Shown: positions 38,334-48,151 of the stretch, in pieces | How positions within the stretch are numbered: position 1 is the first letter of the stretch | Layout of the letters: each line of letters opens with the position of its first letter | DNA from: Mycolicibacterium goodii | GTDB taxonomy: Bacteria > Actinomycetota > Actinomycetes > Mycobacteriales > Mycobacteriaceae | Assembly: GCF_001187505.1 (NCBI RefSeq) | Contig: NZ_CP012150.1 | Span: 1,922,001-1,986,000, forward strand | Length of the DNA stretch: 64,000 nucleotides | Direction of reading: 5' to 3' | Program-made: the position numbers and the translations under genes | The notes under the pieces: generated by a model | Databases searched by the model: none | Told to the model about the DNA's origin: nothing | What the model saw: only the letters and a program-made list of their open reading frames with translations

Positions 38334-40334
38334 TCAGTGGGGAGCGGCGAGGCTCTCGAGCGTCTCGGGCACGACGGTTGCGACGGCCTCGGGAACCACC
38401 AGCACCGGAGCGGTGGCGTGGGCGACGACGGCAGTCGTGACGCTGCCCTGTAGATGCCCGAGCAGGCCGCTGCGCCGATGCGGGCCGATCACGATCATGC
38501 TTGCGCAGTGCTTTTCGGCGGTCTCGACGATGCCCTGCCACGTCGGTGCGGCCTCGACCGCGACACTTCGCGCGGTGAACCCGGCGGCCCGTGCGAGTGC
38601 GGCGCCGCGGGCGGCTGTGCGCTCGGCGGCGAGCCGCACCTCGCTGGCCTGGTCGGCGTCGAACGGTTCGGTTCCCACCGGTGTGAACCCGACGTCGGCG
38701 GGTTGCCAGACGCAGACGACGAGTGCGTCGCGCTGTCCCGCATGCTGTGTCGCGGCGAGGTCGATGGCGCTCGCCGCGCGTTCTGATCCGTCGTAGGCGA
38801 TCAGCACCGGACCGGTCTGCGGTGGCAGCGGCTGGATCTGGTGAAGCGGCGGTGTGGTGACGGCCGGAACCCGCGCCGCGGGCAGTCCCGGGCGCAGGCG
38901 CGCGAGCAGCGGCGGTGAAGACCACGCGGGGTGGTCGCCGTCCAGGAACAGGTCGATGTCGGGGGCCTGCGGCCGCGCCCCACTGAGCAGGTAGACCACC
39001 ACTCCGAAGATTGCGCCACCGACGGCAAGGCCCAGGCTGATCCACAACGCGTCACCGGTGCCTTCGACCAGACCGCCGGTGGCCGTGACCGCGAAGTGCG
39101 CGAAGATCGGTGCGACCATGAAGGCCGCCACCGCGCGCAGTAGTTCGATGATGGCGAAGACGCGTTGCAAACTGTTGGACTGCAACGAGAAACCCGCCAC
39201 GAACAGGGCCGGAGCCACGGTGGCGCCCAGGGCCAGACCGGTGAGCGCCGAACCCAGCAGGGCCAACGGCTGGTTGGCGGGCAGCGCGAACCGGAACGCG
39301 ACGATGCCCGCGGCGAGCAGCGCCATGCCGACGAGCGGAAGGTAGTGCATCGCGCGTCGTGAGATGACGTACCCGAACACGAACGCCATGACGACGGCGC
39401 CGCCGAGTTCGGGCAGGTACAGCAGCCCGACATGGACGGGGTTGAAGCTCTCCAGGAAGACCTCGGCGGTCAGCGCGGTCGCGGCCACCGACGCGGCCGC
39501 GGCGAACAGCGCCACACCGACACCGGCGACCGGTATCGAACTGGTGAGCATCGTACGGATGGTGAGCAGTGGTCGCGGCGCGCGGAACTGGTAGACGATC
39601 AGCGCCACGATCAGCAGCAGACCACCCAGCATGGGCACGGTGACGGCGGCGTCGCCGAACCCGTGGCTGGTGAGTTGTGCGGCACCGATGAACGCCGCGG
39701 CGCACCCGACGGCCGCCAGGCCGATCGCCTTGACGTCACGCGGGGCGGTGCGATCCGCGGGCGGCGCATCCTCGAACGTCAGCGCCGCCATGATCAAGGC
39801 CGCCAGCGCGATGGCCGCGATGATCCAGAACAGCGGGCGCCACGCGTGCGCTTCGGCCTGCGCGCCGCCGACGAACGGGCCGAGTGCCACCGCCCCGAAC
39901 ACGCACATGTTCATGATGACGGCGGTGTGGCGGAGCTTCTCGCGCGGGAAGCCGATCGTCAGCGGCGGCGCCGCGGCGATCAGCAGCATGCTGGTCGACA
40001 GTCCCTGCAGCACGTGGCCCGTGATGAAGACGGTCCCGTTGGGCGCCGACGCGGCGATCACCGAGCCGATGACGAGCAGCACCGCGTAGGCGATCATCAT
40101 GCGACGCTGCGGGAGGTGCTGTGCGAACTGGACGGCCAGCACGGTACCCACCGCGTAGGCGGCGTTGCCCAACCCCGCTCCCAGGCTCATCGCCTGCGGC
40201 GACATGTTCAGTTGTTCGCAGATGATCGGGACTAGGGGGTCGATCGCGGCTGACAAGGCCAGGTAGGGGATAAGCGCGAGGGTCACCATGGTGGCGACCG
40301 CGGGATACCGTCCGGCGAGCGGGCCTTGGCGCAT
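38334..40334 (-). CDS. MFS transporter fused to a C-terminal universal stress protein domain
   Basis: 666 residues. Residues 1-455 form an MFS transporter of the drug:H+ antiporter (DHA2-like) type with about 14 helices. After a Pro-rich linker (about 460-505, PPLLARLRPGLPAARVPAV), residues 510-660 form a UspA domain with VLIAYDGSERAASAIDLA and the nucleotide-binding VIGPHRRSGLLGHLQGS. The Usp domain probably binds ATP or cAMP and modulates transport. Only 15 bases separate its stop from ohrR's. Substrate unknown. Confidence 0.9.
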   Translation of the reverse strand: MRQGPLAGRYPAVATMVTLALIPYLALSAAIDPLVPIICEQLNMSPQAMSLGAGLGNAAYAVGTVLAVQFAQHLPQRRMMIAYAVLLVIGSVIAASAPNGTVFITGHVLQGLSTSMLLIAAAPPLTIGFPREKLRHTAVIMNMCVFGAVALGPFVGGAQAEAHAWRPLFWIIAAIALAALIMAALTFEDAPPADRTAPRDVKAIGLAAVGCAAAFIGAAQLTSHGFGDAAVTVPMLGGLLLIVALIVYQFRAPRPLLTIRTMLTSSIPVAGVGVALFAAAASVAATALTAEVFLESFNPVHVGLLYLPELGGAVVMAFVFGYVISRRAMHYLPLVGMALLAAGIVAFRFALPANQPLALLGSALTGLALGATVAPALFVAGFSLQSNSLQRVFAIIELLRAVAAFMVAPIFAHFAVTATGGLVEGTGDALWISLGLAVGGAIFGVVVYLLSGARPQAPDIDLFLDGDHPAWSSPPLLARLRPGLPAARVPAVTTPPLHQIQPLPPQTGPVLIAYDGSERAASAIDLAATQHAGQRDALVVCVWQPADVGFTPVGTEPFDADQASEVRLAAERTAARGAALARAAGFTARSVAVEAAPTWQGIVETAEKHCASMIVIGPHRRSGLLGHLQGSVTTAVVAHATAPVLVVPEAVATVVPETLESLAAPH

Positions 40335-41071
40335 ATCAGAAGCGCCCGAGGTCAGATGTCGAGTTCAGTTCACGCACTGGCGGTGAAACGAGTCACGGTC
40401 GGTGCGCTATTCCAGGTGTGTGTGGTCTCACTGCAATTTGCACAGTTGAAATATCTGTGCATGCATAATGCCGACGGCGCAACGGCTTTCAGAGAACTCA
40501 CAGGCGGTTGGTACGAAACACGAAGATCAACTGCGGATACCTTCAGCCCGCATGCGGGGTCGGGCTCTGCGACGACTCCCACTTGGATTCCAGGGTCCTG
40601 GTGTTCACTGACCCTGTCGACAGTTGTCGGAGACAATAGCATAATCAGGATGCGCGAGACATCTTGATGTACTTGTTCACGCGGAACTGAGACGCGGTGC
40701 GAACAGATTCGGGGCTGGTATCGAGTTGGCTCAGGCCGTCAACTGCAAATTCGCTGTCTTCCCAAGCGCATTCGCTGAAATGTGTCAACCGCAGTCCAAG
40801 GTACTCCTCGCCAAGAAGCGTTGCAGCTTAGTGGATTTGGGTAATCATAGCGCTCCTCGACGCAACCCGACCCATGGGTGGTGTTCGCCTTCTTGAGGGC
40901 GACATAGGCTCGGTCATGCTCGAGGCACGGTGCTGCACGACGAAGCCAGCACCACACCTGCGATACCCGGCGGTAAGCACCGCCCGTCGTTGTCGCGCAG
41001 CGGAGCTGCTGAAGATTCGAGCACTTCGAGAGCGATAGGACCAAGACTGCTCTCGGCGCCGACTGCGCCGC
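40335..41071. other. Gene-poor stretch, possible rearrangement junction
   Basis: About 740 bases with lower GC than both sides and no recognisable protein. Short frames (40326-40667 plus, 40370-40642 minus, 40739-41044 minus) show no family features or plausible codon use. It must hold the promoter of the MFS-Usp gene at its left. A promoter-like element with embedded palindrome at 40617-40645 points right but leads to no gene. No transposase or clean inverted repeats were found. Confidence 0.5.
40617..40645 (+). promoter_or_regulatory. Apparent orphan promoter with embedded palindrome
   Basis: TCGACA (40617-40622), a 17-base spacer and CATAAT (40640-40645). Inside the spacer lies the palindrome TTGTCGGAGACAA (40624-40636), a classic repressor arrangement. 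The frame after it stops within six codons. Confidence 0.4.
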
Positions 41072-41692
41072 TCAGACGATCGGGTCCGGGCCCTTGCCGG
41101 TGGCAGCGGCGAAGCGCATCTGCACGTCTTGCCAGTTGACGACGTTCCAGAACGCTTTCACGTAGTCGGCCTTGACGTTCTTGTACTGCAGGTAATAGGC
41201 GTGTTCCCACATGTCGACCTGCAGCAGCGGGATGATGCCGAGCGGGACATTGGCCTGCTGGTCGAACAGCTGGAAGGTCAGCAGTCGGCCCCCGAGGGTG
41301 TCGTAGCCGAGAACGGCCCACCCGGAGCCCTGCAGGCCGTTGGCCGCAGCGGCGAACTGGGCCCGGAACTTGTCAAACGATCCGAATTGGTCGTCGATGG
41401 CTGCGGCGAGATCACCGGTCGGCTTGTCACCGCCGTTTGGGGACAGATTCTTCCACCAGATGGTGTGGTTGACGTGGCCTCCGAGATGAAATGCCAGGTT
41501 CTTCTCGTTGAGAAAGATTGCAGCGTGATCGTCGTTGGCGCGGGCCTCTTCGAGCTTGGCGATGGCGTCGTTGACGCCTTTGACATAGGTGGCGTGGTGC
41601 TTGCTGTGGTGAATTTCGTTGATCTGTCCCGAAATGTGCGGTTCGAGCGCGCCGTAATCGTAGTCCAGTTCGGGCAGGGTGTACTCAGCCAT
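41072..41692 (-). CDS. sodA: Superoxide dismutase (Fe/Mn family, Mn type likely)
   Basis: 206 residues. Metal ligands are seen in [12 protein letters not shown] (first His), [12 protein letters not shown] (second His) and the signature [13 protein letters not shown] (Asp and His). Disproportionates superoxide in the cytosol. In remembered M. smegmatis annotation the gene preceding metE is called sodM. The metal cannot be settled from sequence alone. ATG 41692 is preceded by GGATACCC. No signal peptide. Confidence 0.93.
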   Translation of the reverse strand: MAEYTLPELDYDYGALEPHISGQINEIHHSKHHATYVKGVNDAIAKLEEARANDDHAAIFLNEKNLAFHLGGHVNHTIWWKNLSPNGGDKPTGDLAAAIDDQFGSFDKFRAQFAAAANGLQGSGWAVLGYDTLGGRLLTFQLFDQQANVPLGIIPLLQVDMWEHAYYLQYKNVKADYVKAFWNVVNWQDVQMRFAAATGKGPDPIV

Positions 41693-41843
41693 GGGTATCC
41701 TCTCGCGCTTGATGGAGCTACAGGTCGGATTACCTGTCTATCTTTACACATATACAGTTGGTGATGTATTCGTGGAAGTACCGCTCATGCGATGGCGTAC
41801 GCGGGAAGGCCGCAGTCACACCTACTGGAATGGTCGATCACCT

Positions 41844-42101
41844 ATGGCCGACGACGAGAAAACCCGCTGGGCGATTGATGTCATGACGGCGTGGATCGAC
41901 AGCCGCGACGACGACCTGCTGCACGCCAGGATCGAGAGCTATCTGGGCGAGCCGGAGGGTGCTTCGGCGTTGGCGATCGGGCTTGTCAACCTGTCAGGGC
42001 TGCTGTTGATGGGGATGGAGACGCTGATCGGTAAGGACGGGCAGCAGATTCTGCAGACCATCGCGGTGACGGTCTCGCGTTCGAGCGCCGCCCCTGAGTG
42101 A
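41844..42101 (+). CDS. Small conserved hypothetical protein
   Basis: 85 residues, MADDEKTRWAIDVMTAWID onward, acidic, with a hydrophobic helix (ALAIGLVNLSGLLLMGMETLI). No known domain. The frame is open back to 41679 and starts at 41787 are possible, but the longer N-terminus overlaps sodA and looks non-coding. Ends just before a strong bidirectional terminator shared with metE. Confidence 0.6.
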   Translation: MADDEKTRWAIDVMTAWIDSRDDDLLHARIESYLGEPEGASALAIGLVNLSGLLLMGMETLIGKDGQQILQTIAVTVSRSSAAPE

Positions 42102-42108
42102 CTTCTCC

Positions 42109-42149
42109 GCGGGTGGTGGCCCCGGCGTCGTGCCGGGGCCACCACCCGC
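42109..42149. terminator. Bidirectional terminator after metE
   Basis: Perfect inverted repeat with 18-bp arms around a 5-base loop (arms 42109-42126 and 42132-42149; core GGTGGCCCCGGC). It lies between the convergent small gene and metE. Confidence 0.88.
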
Positions 42150-42154
42150 CGGGA

Positions 42155-44440
42155 TCACGCGTCCGCTCGTGCTTCCCTGGCGGCAGCCACCATGTTGCGC
42201 AGTGACTCGGTGGCCTCGTCGGTCTTGCGAGTTTTCAGTCCGCAGTCGGGGTTTACCCAAAGGCGTTCGGCGGGCACTGCTTTCAATGCTTCCCGTAACG
42301 CGGTCACCATCTCCTCGACGGTCGGGACGCGCGGGGAGTGGATGTCGTAGACGCCGGGGCCGACGCCGTTGCCGAACCCGACGGCGTTGAGGTCGTCGAG
42401 CACCTCCATGTGCGACCGGGCGGCCTCGATCGAGGTCACGTCGGCATCGAGATCGGCGATCGCCCCGATCACCTCGCCGAACTCCGAGTAGCACAGGTGA
42501 GTGTGGATCTGGGTGGAGTCCTCAACCCCCGACGTCGCCAACCGGAACGCCTCGACGGCCCATTTCAGGTACGCCGCTTGGTCTTTCGAGCGCAGCGGGA
42601 GGAGTTCGCGCAGGGCGGGCTCGTCAACCTGGATGATCACGATGCCCGCGGCCTGCAGATCGACGGTCTCGTCACGGATGGCCAGCGCGACCTGGGCGGC
42701 GGTATCGGCCAGCGGCTGATCGTCGCGGACGAACGACCACGCCAGGATGGTGACCGGCCCGGTGAGCATCCCCTTCACCGGCTTATCGGTCAGCGATTGG
42801 GCATACTTCGCCCAGCTCACCGTCATCGGCTCCGGGCGTGCCACGTCGCCGTACAGGATCGGCGGACGCACGCACCGTGAGCCGTAGGACTGCACCCAGC
42901 CGTTCTCGGTCGCGAAGAAACCCGTCAGCTGTTCGGCGAAGTACTGCACCATGTCGTTGCGCTCGGGCTCGCCGTGCACGAGCACGTCGAGGCCCAGGTC
43001 TTCCTGCAACTTCACCACCGCCGCGATCTCGTCTTTCATCCGCTTCTCGTACTCGGCGGTGTCGATGGTGCCGCTGCGCAGTTCGGCGCGGGCCATGCGG
43101 ATGGCCGAGGTCTGCGGGTACGACCCGATCGTGGTCGTCGGCAGCGGGGGCAGGCCCAGCCGGTCCTGCTGAACCTCCCGCCGGCGTGCGGCCGGGCCGC
43201 GCTGGACGCCCGAGGCAAGGATCGACGAGAGCCGTTCCCGCACGTGATCGTTGTTGAGTCGCGGGTCGGACTTGCGTGCGGCGATCGCTTCGTTGGATGC
43301 GGCGATCTCACCGGCGATGGCTTCGCGTCCCTGCGTGAGGCCGCGCGCCAGCGCGACGACCTCGGTGACCTTCTCGAACCCGAAGGCCAGCCAGCTGCGC
43401 AGCGCAGGGTCGAGCTCCGACTCGGCGTCGAGGGTGTAGGGCACATGCAGTGTCGAGCACGACGTGGAGACGGCGAGGTTGCCGACGGACCCCAGTAGTG
43501 ACGCCAATGTCCCCAACGCCGACTGCAGGTCGGTGCGCCAGATGTTGCGGCCGTCCACGACGCCGGCGACGACGGTCTTGGTCGTGAGTTCCGGTACGGC
43601 GGCTACCGCAGCGGCTGTCCCGGCCACCAGGTCGACGCCGATCGCCTCGACCGGCGTGCGGGCCAGTGTCGGCAGCGCGTCGGTGAGCTCACCGAAGTAG
43701 CTCGCGACGAACAGAGCGGGCCGCTTCGCCAGCCCGCCGAGGACCTTGTAGGTCTGCCCGGCCAGCTCGGCCGCGTTGTCGAGGATGTCGGTAACCAGCA
43801 CGGGCTCGTCGATCTGCACCCACTGCACGCCCTCGTCGGCGAGCAGCCCCAACAGTTCGCCGTACACGCCCACCAGCTCGCCGAGTCGGGAGATCGGGGC
43901 AACGGCCCCGCCGACGGCCTTACTCAGCGCCAGGAATGTGATGGGTCCGACCAGGACCGGGCGTGCTGAAATACCGAGTGCCCGTGCCTCTCTCAGCTCT
44001 TCGATGACTTTGGCGGGGTTGAGGGCGAAGCTGGTGTCTGGACTGAGTTCGGGGACGATGTAGTGGTAGTTGGTGTCAAACCACTTGGTCATCTCCAGTG
44101 GAGCGATGTCGGTGCCGTCGTAGGTGCCGCCTCGCGCGGCGGCGAAGTAGCGGTCCAGATCGTCGGCCACTCCGGATACGCGGGGAGGTAAAGCGCCGAC
44201 CAGGACCGCGGTGTCGAGCACGTGGTCGTAATAGGAGAAGGTGTTCACCGGAACGGAATCCAGCCCGGCGGCGGTCAGCGATTCCCAGGTGTCGCGGCGG
44301 ATCTTGGCCGCGACCGACTCCAGTCCGCTGCGGTCGAGGTTGCCGGCCCAGTACTTCTCCACGGCCCGTTTCAATTCGCGGTGGGGACCGATGCGGGGAG
44401 AGCCGAGAATTGTGGCGGTGAAGGGTGTTGTTGCGCTCAT
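42155..44440 (-). CDS. metE: Cobalamin-independent methionine synthase
   Basis: 761 residues, full length for MetE. The N-terminal duplicated barrel contains [21 protein letters not shown]; the C-terminal catalytic barrel contains [17 protein letters not shown] and zinc ligands in [13 protein letters not shown] (His, Cys) and [12 protein letters not shown] (Cys). It transfers methyl from 5-methyl-THF-polyglutamate to homocysteine without B12. The ATG at 44440 starts the conserved sequence; upstream frame continues into the riboswitch and is not coding. Controlled by the cobalamin riboswitch at about 44579-44800: B12 should shut it off when MetH can work. Confidence 0.96.
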   Translation of the reverse strand: MSATTPFTATILGSPRIGPHRELKRAVEKYWAGNLDRSGLESVAAKIRRDTWESLTAAGLDSVPVNTFSYYDHVLDTAVLVGALPPRVSGVADDLDRYFAAARGGTYDGTDIAPLEMTKWFDTNYHYIVPELSPDTSFALNPAKVIEELREARALGISARPVLVGPITFLALSKAVGGAVAPISRLGELVGVYGELLGLLADEGVQWVQIDEPVLVTDILDNAAELAGQTYKVLGGLAKRPALFVASYFGELTDALPTLARTPVEAIGVDLVAGTAAAVAAVPELTTKTVVAGVVDGRNIWRTDLQSALGTLASLLGSVGNLAVSTSCSTLHVPYTLDAESELDPALRSWLAFGFEKVTEVVALARGLTQGREAIAGEIAASNEAIAARKSDPRLNNDHVRERLSSILASGVQRGPAARRREVQQDRLGLPPLPTTTIGSYPQTSAIRMARAELRSGTIDTAEYEKRMKDEIAAVVKLQEDLGLDVLVHGEPERNDMVQYFAEQLTGFFATENGWVQSYGSRCVRPPILYGDVARPEPMTVSWAKYAQSLTDKPVKGMLTGPVTILAWSFVRDDQPLADTAAQVALAIRDETVDLQAAGIVIIQVDEPALRELLPLRSKDQAAYLKWAVEAFRLATSGVEDSTQIHTHLCYSEFGEVIGAIADLDADVTSIEAARSHMEVLDDLNAVGFGNGVGPGVYDIHSPRVPTVEEMVTALREALKAVPAERLWVNPDCGLKTRKTDEATESLRNMVAAAREARADA

Positions 44441-44578
44441 GAGACGTCCTGTTTGATGCGAGGGAAGGCCATCGCCGGTAGACGTCGAACCGAAGGCGGC
44501 TGACCACGACAGGTCGACCGATTCGGCCAATGCCCATTCCACGAGGCGATGAACCACCGGGCGCGGCGCACCCGGTAC

Positions 44579-44800
44579 GGCTGGCAGGTCTTCGGACTCA
44601 CAGGCGCGTGCGCTGACGCACACCTACTGGCCGTCGCTTCCCAGCCCCGAGGCGGGGCCAGTGCTGATGACGGCGGTCGTTCCTGCATACCGCTGCGGGA
44701 CAGTCCCGGATTCTCACCGGGTTCCCTCTCGTTCCGCACCTGTGACAGCACACGGAACTCGATGGCCGGTACGGGCGTTCGTCGAGCACCTGTAGCGGAC
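44579..44800 (-). ncRNA. Cobalamin riboswitch of metE
   Basis: On the minus strand: ACAGGTGC near 44790, the conserved GGGAACCCGGTGAGAATCC followed by GGGACTGTCCCGCAGCGGTA (44729-44691), and the 3' element GAGTCCGAAGACCTGCC (about 44602-44583) that carries the B12-box-facing strand. Order and spacing are those of the AdoCbl/cobalamin riboswitch class. The 3' end lies about 140 bases before the metE ATG, enough for an expression platform. A B12 riboswitch before metE is established in mycobacteria. Confidence 0.93.
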
Positions 44801-44826
44801 AAACCAGCTGCGGCTGCAGCGTACCT

Positions 44827-45495
44827 CTACCGGGCTGTCGGCAGCGACCCTGACCGATCGTCGTTTCGGCGGTCCAGCCACTCGGCCAGGGATCGGCCAG
44901 CCTCCAGCACATGGCGCTCGGCGATCGCGCGGGCCCGGACGGGATCGCGTTTCTCCAGCGCGTCGATCAGCTCTTCGTGCTCGGACAGCGAGTGCTTCTC
45001 GTGCTCGGGGAACAGGACCAGGAAGTTGGTGGGGACCACGCGTGCCGCCTGCTTGATCGCAGCGAGCAGCCTTGGGGAGTGGGCGGCGCGGTGAAGGGCT
45101 TGGTGGAAACGCCAGTTCGCTTCACCGATGGCGTCGTCGCCGCAGTGTTCGGCGACGCCGGCGGCCAATGCCCGCAGCTGGTCGAGTTCGTCGTCGGTGA
45201 CCCGCTCGGCGGCCCAGGCCGCCGCCTGCCCGGTGAGGACTCCGAGGATTGTGAAGCTGTCGAGGACGTCGGCCGAGCTGATGCCGATTACCGTGATGCC
45301 ACTGCGCGGGGCCACGCGTACCAGGCCCTCGAACGACAGCTCGAGCAACGCCTCGCGCACCGGCGTTCGACTGGTGGCGAACTCGGCGGTGATCGCGTCG
45401 AGGTCGATCCGCGTTCCGGCAGGTAGCGCGCCGGTGAGGATGCGGTTGCGGAGCTCTCGGGCAGCGCGTTCGCGCACCGTTCCGCCGATGTCCAT
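44827..45495 (-). CDS. GntR/FCD-family regulator
   Basis: 222 residues: an N-terminal GntR winged helix (ELRNRILTGALPAGTRIDLDAITAEFATSRTPVREALLEL, positions about 13-52) and a C-terminal FCD domain with metal-type ligands (NWRFHQALHRAA, ERHVLEAG). FCD regulators sense small organic acids. ATG 45495 (GTG 45504 also possible). Divergent from the LLM monooxygenase, whose promoter contains the palindrome CTGATATATCAG. It should therefore control the monooxygenase/CoA-transferase/lyase operon. Its stop is 27 bases before the metE riboswitch on the same strand. Confidence 0.87.
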   Translation of the reverse strand: MDIGGTVRERAARELRNRILTGALPAGTRIDLDAITAEFATSRTPVREALLELSFEGLVRVAPRSGITVIGISSADVLDSFTILGVLTGQAAAWAAERVTDDELDQLRALAAGVAEHCGDDAIGEANWRFHQALHRAAHSPRLLAAIKQAARVVPTNFLVLFPEHEKHSLSEHEELIDALEKRDPVRARAIAERHVLEAGRSLAEWLDRRNDDRSGSLPTAR

Positions 45496-45536
45496 GCCGA
45501 CCACCCGACGATCCTAGCAAGCGCCACATCTAGTGT

Positions 45537-45572
45537 TTGAAATCTGATATATCAGGTGTTAGATTGCAGTCT
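45537..45572 (+). promoter_or_regulatory. Promoter and GntR operator of the LLM operon
   Basis: TTGAAA (45537-45542), a 17-base spacer and TAGATT (45560-45565). The predicted start of transcription falls on the A of ATG 45573, giving a leaderless mRNA. The spacer contains the perfect 12-bp palindrome CTGATATATCAG (45544-45555), a fitting GntR-type operator. Confidence 0.72.
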
Positions 45573-46934
45573 ATGGGTCAGCGTCGCACCGACAAGATGT
45601 CTCTGGTTGCTTTCATGCAGGCGGGAAGCACCTCCGTGTATGCCGGATCGTGGCGGCACCCCGCCACCGAACACGGCTATCTCGACGCGGCGTACTACGC
45701 CAAAGTCGGGCGGCAGCTGGAGGAAGGCTGCTTCGATCTGATGTTCTTCGACGACCGACTTGCGATGCCCGGCATCTACGGCGGTTCGGTCGCCGAAGCG
45801 GTCCGATACGGCGCGCGCCCGGTCAAACTCGACCTCAGCGTCATCCTCGGCGTACTCGCCCAAGCGACATCGCACATCGGCCTCGGCGCCACGTATTCGA
45901 CGACGTACTACCAGCCGTTCCACGTCGCGCGGACGTTCGCCAGCCTGGATCACCTGTCGCGCGGACGGGCCGCATGGAATGTGGTGACCTCCGTCAACGA
46001 CAGCGAGGCCCAGAATTTCGGCGTCGATGCCCATCTGGGCCACGACGAACGCTATGACCGCGCAGACGAGTTCCTCGACGTGGTCACCGGACTGTGGGAC
46101 ACCTGGGACGACGACGCCATCCGGCACGACCGGGCCGGTGGCATGTATGCCGACCCCGACAAGGTGCACGAACTCCGGCACCAGGGCAAATACTTCTCGG
46201 CTCGCGGACCGCTGACGGTACCCCGGACCCCGCAGGGCCGGCCGGTCATCCTGCAGGCCGGGTCCTCGGGACGGGGACGCGACTTCGCCTCCCGCTGGGC
46301 GGAATTGATCTTCACCGGGGATCCCGGCCTGGCGATCGCACGAGAGCACTACGCCGACCAGAAGGCTCGTATCGCCGAAGCTGGACGCAACCCGTCGGCC
46401 GTGCGCATCTGCCCGATGGCCTATGCCGTGGTCGGCGAGAGCGAGTCGCACGCCAAGGAACGTGAGGCGATGTTCCTCCATGACCTCGTCGACCCGATGG
46501 CGTCGCTCACGCTGCTGTCGGAACTGATGAACTACGACTTCGCTGCGCATGGCCTGGATGATCCGGTGACCGACGAGCTGATCGCGTCGGTGTCGGGGAT
46601 CAGGGGGCTGGTGCAGAACATCCGTAACCACATCGGCGGGGATACGGTGACGGTGCGTGACCTCGCCGGGCATCGGGCGACGCTGCTGCAAGGTCCCCGC
46701 TTCGTCGGGACCGGCCCCCAGGTAGCCGACCAGATGGCCGAGTGGTTCGAGGCGGAGGCCTGCGACGGGTTCGTCCTGGCCGCCACGCACATGCCCGGAG
46801 CATTCGAAGACGTGGTGCGCATGGTGGTGCCGGAACTGCAGCGGCGCGGGCTGTTCCGCAGTGCCTACGAGGCGTCGACCCTGCGCGGGCACCTCGGATT
46901 GGAGCGGCCCGCATCGACCCGATTGAGCGCGTAG
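45573..46934 (+). CDS. LLM-class flavin-dependent monooxygenase (NtaA/SnaA/DszA type)
   Basis: 453 residues of the bacterial-luciferase-like group A family that includes nitrilotriacetate monooxygenase and DszA. Typical segments: HPATEHGYLDAAYYAKVGRQLE, FFDDRLAMPGIYGG, ATYSTTYYQPFHVARTFASL and SRGRAAWNVVTSVND. It uses reduced FMN and O2 to oxygenate a small substrate. Its start is set by the promoter placing transcription at ATG 45573. A CoA-transferase begins directly at its stop (0-base gap), implying the oxygenated product is an acid that is then activated with CoA. No flavin reductase is adjacent. Substrate unknown. Confidence 0.88.
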   Translation: MGQRRTDKMSLVAFMQAGSTSVYAGSWRHPATEHGYLDAAYYAKVGRQLEEGCFDLMFFDDRLAMPGIYGGSVAEAVRYGARPVKLDLSVILGVLAQATSHIGLGATYSTTYYQPFHVARTFASLDHLSRGRAAWNVVTSVNDSEAQNFGVDAHLGHDERYDRADEFLDVVTGLWDTWDDDAIRHDRAGGMYADPDKVHELRHQGKYFSARGPLTVPRTPQGRPVILQAGSSGRGRDFASRWAELIFTGDPGLAIAREHYADQKARIAEAGRNPSAVRICPMAYAVVGESESHAKEREAMFLHDLVDPMASLTLLSELMNYDFAAHGLDDPVTDELIASVSGIRGLVQNIRNHIGGDTVTVRDLAGHRATLLQGPRFVGTGPQVADQMAEWFEAEACDGFVLAATHMPGAFEDVVRMVVPELQRRGLFRSAYEASTLRGHLGLERPASTRLSA

Positions 46935-48134
46935 ATGACACCGAACGCGATGCTCGAGGGAGTCCGAGTCCTGGATTTCGCCACGCTGGCCGCCGCCCCG
47001 CTGGCCGCGACGTACCTCGGGGAGTTCGGCGCCGAGGTGATCAAGGTCGAGCAGCCACATCACGGCGACCCGATCCGGACCTGGGGCAATCAGCGCGACG
47101 GGGTCGGACTGATGTGGAAGTCGGTGTCGCGGAACAAGAAGTCGATCACTCTCGACTTGCGCAGCGCCGAGGGCCAGGCGCTGGCTCACCGACTCGTCGA
47201 GCATGCCGACGTGGTCGTCGTCAACACCCGCCCGCAGACACTGGCGCGGTGGAACATGGGCTACGAGACCCTACGCCGGATCAACGACCAGATCGTCATG
47301 CTGCACATCACCGGCTACGGACTGTCCGGTCCGAAGGCCGAGCGGCCGGGCTTCGGCACCCTCGGTGAGGCGATGAGCGGGTTCGCCCATCTCACCGGTG
47401 AGGCGGACGGTCCACCGACCCTGCCGCCGTTCATGCTGGCCGACGGGGTGGCGTCGCTGAACGCCGCATACGCCGTGATGATGGCGCTGTATCACCGCGA
47501 CGTGCACGGCGGCGACGGTCAGCTGATCGACATCAATCTCATCGACCCGCTGGCCCGGCTGCTGGAGCAGACACTCCTGGGCTACGACCAATTGGGGCTG
47601 GTGCCTATGCGTGCCGGAAACCGCTGGGACATCTCGGCGCCACGCAACACCTATCAGACCGCCGACGGCAAGTGGCTGGCGATGTCGGGAAGCTCACCGG
47701 CACTGGCACTTCGGGTGTTCAAGGCCATCGGGCGTGCCGACCTCGTCAGCGACGCCGACTTCTCCGACCCGCAGCGCCGGCTGGCGCGGGCGAGGGAAGT
47801 CGATGCCGTCGTCGCGGAGTGGGTGGCCACCAAGACCCTCGCGGAGGCGATGGCGGTGTTCGACAACGCGGAGGTGGCCGCGGCCCCGGTCTACGACATC
47901 GAGGGCCTGGTCGCCGACGAGCAGCTGCGCCACCGCGGCATATTCGTGGCTGTAGAGGACAGCCAGTTGGGCCGCGTGACGGTGCAGGCACCGGTGCCGC
48001 GGTTCTCGGACAGCGACGGACGCATCGACCACCTCGGCCCGGCCCTGGGCGAACACAACGACGAGATCTACGGAAACCTGTTGGGCCTGTTGCCGGCCGA
48101 ACTCGACGAACTGCGCGCCCGAGGCGTGCTCTGA
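46935..48134 (+). CDS. Family III (CaiB/BaiF) CoA-transferase
   Basis: 399 residues. Family III landmarks are LEGVRVLDFATLAAAPLAATYLGEFGAEVIKVE at the start (positions 6-38), NKKSITLDLRSAEGQALAHRLV, and the catalytic Asp in GQLIDINLIDPL (near residue 199). Transfers CoA between a donor acyl-CoA and a carboxylic acid via an aspartyl anhydride. It starts immediately after the monooxygenase stop and precedes a CitE-like lyase by 17 bases. This resembles the activation-then-cleavage logic of itaconate, citramalate or methylmalate pathways. Actual acid unknown. Confidence 0.9.
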   Translation: MTPNAMLEGVRVLDFATLAAAPLAATYLGEFGAEVIKVEQPHHGDPIRTWGNQRDGVGLMWKSVSRNKKSITLDLRSAEGQALAHRLVEHADVVVVNTRPQTLARWNMGYETLRRINDQIVMLHITGYGLSGPKAERPGFGTLGEAMSGFAHLTGEADGPPTLPPFMLADGVASLNAAYAVMMALYHRDVHGGDGQLIDINLIDPLARLLEQTLLGYDQLGLVPMRAGNRWDISAPRNTYQTADGKWLAMSGSSPALALRVFKAIGRADLVSDADFSDPQRRLARAREVDAVVAEWVATKTLAEAMAVFDNAEVAAAPVYDIEGLVADEQLRHRGIFVAVEDSQLGRVTVQAPVPRFSDSDGRIDHLGPALGEHNDEIYGNLLGLLPAELDELRARGVL

Positions 48135-48151
48135 CCGATGGAAGAAGACCT

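Noticed and set aside
40739..41044. 101-codon minus-strand frame in the gene-poor gap
   Set aside because: Looked at as a possible small gene or transposase remnant; no motif, Cys- and Ser-rich random composition, no ribosome-binding site.
42155..44623. Longer MetE frame starting at 44623
   Set aside because: The first 61 codons are the 3' part and expression platform of the cobalamin riboswitch; the conserved protein begins at 44440.
45552..47204. 550-codon minus-strand frame opposite the monooxygenase and CoA-transferase
   Set aside because: Shadow frame spanning two well-supported genes and their promoter.
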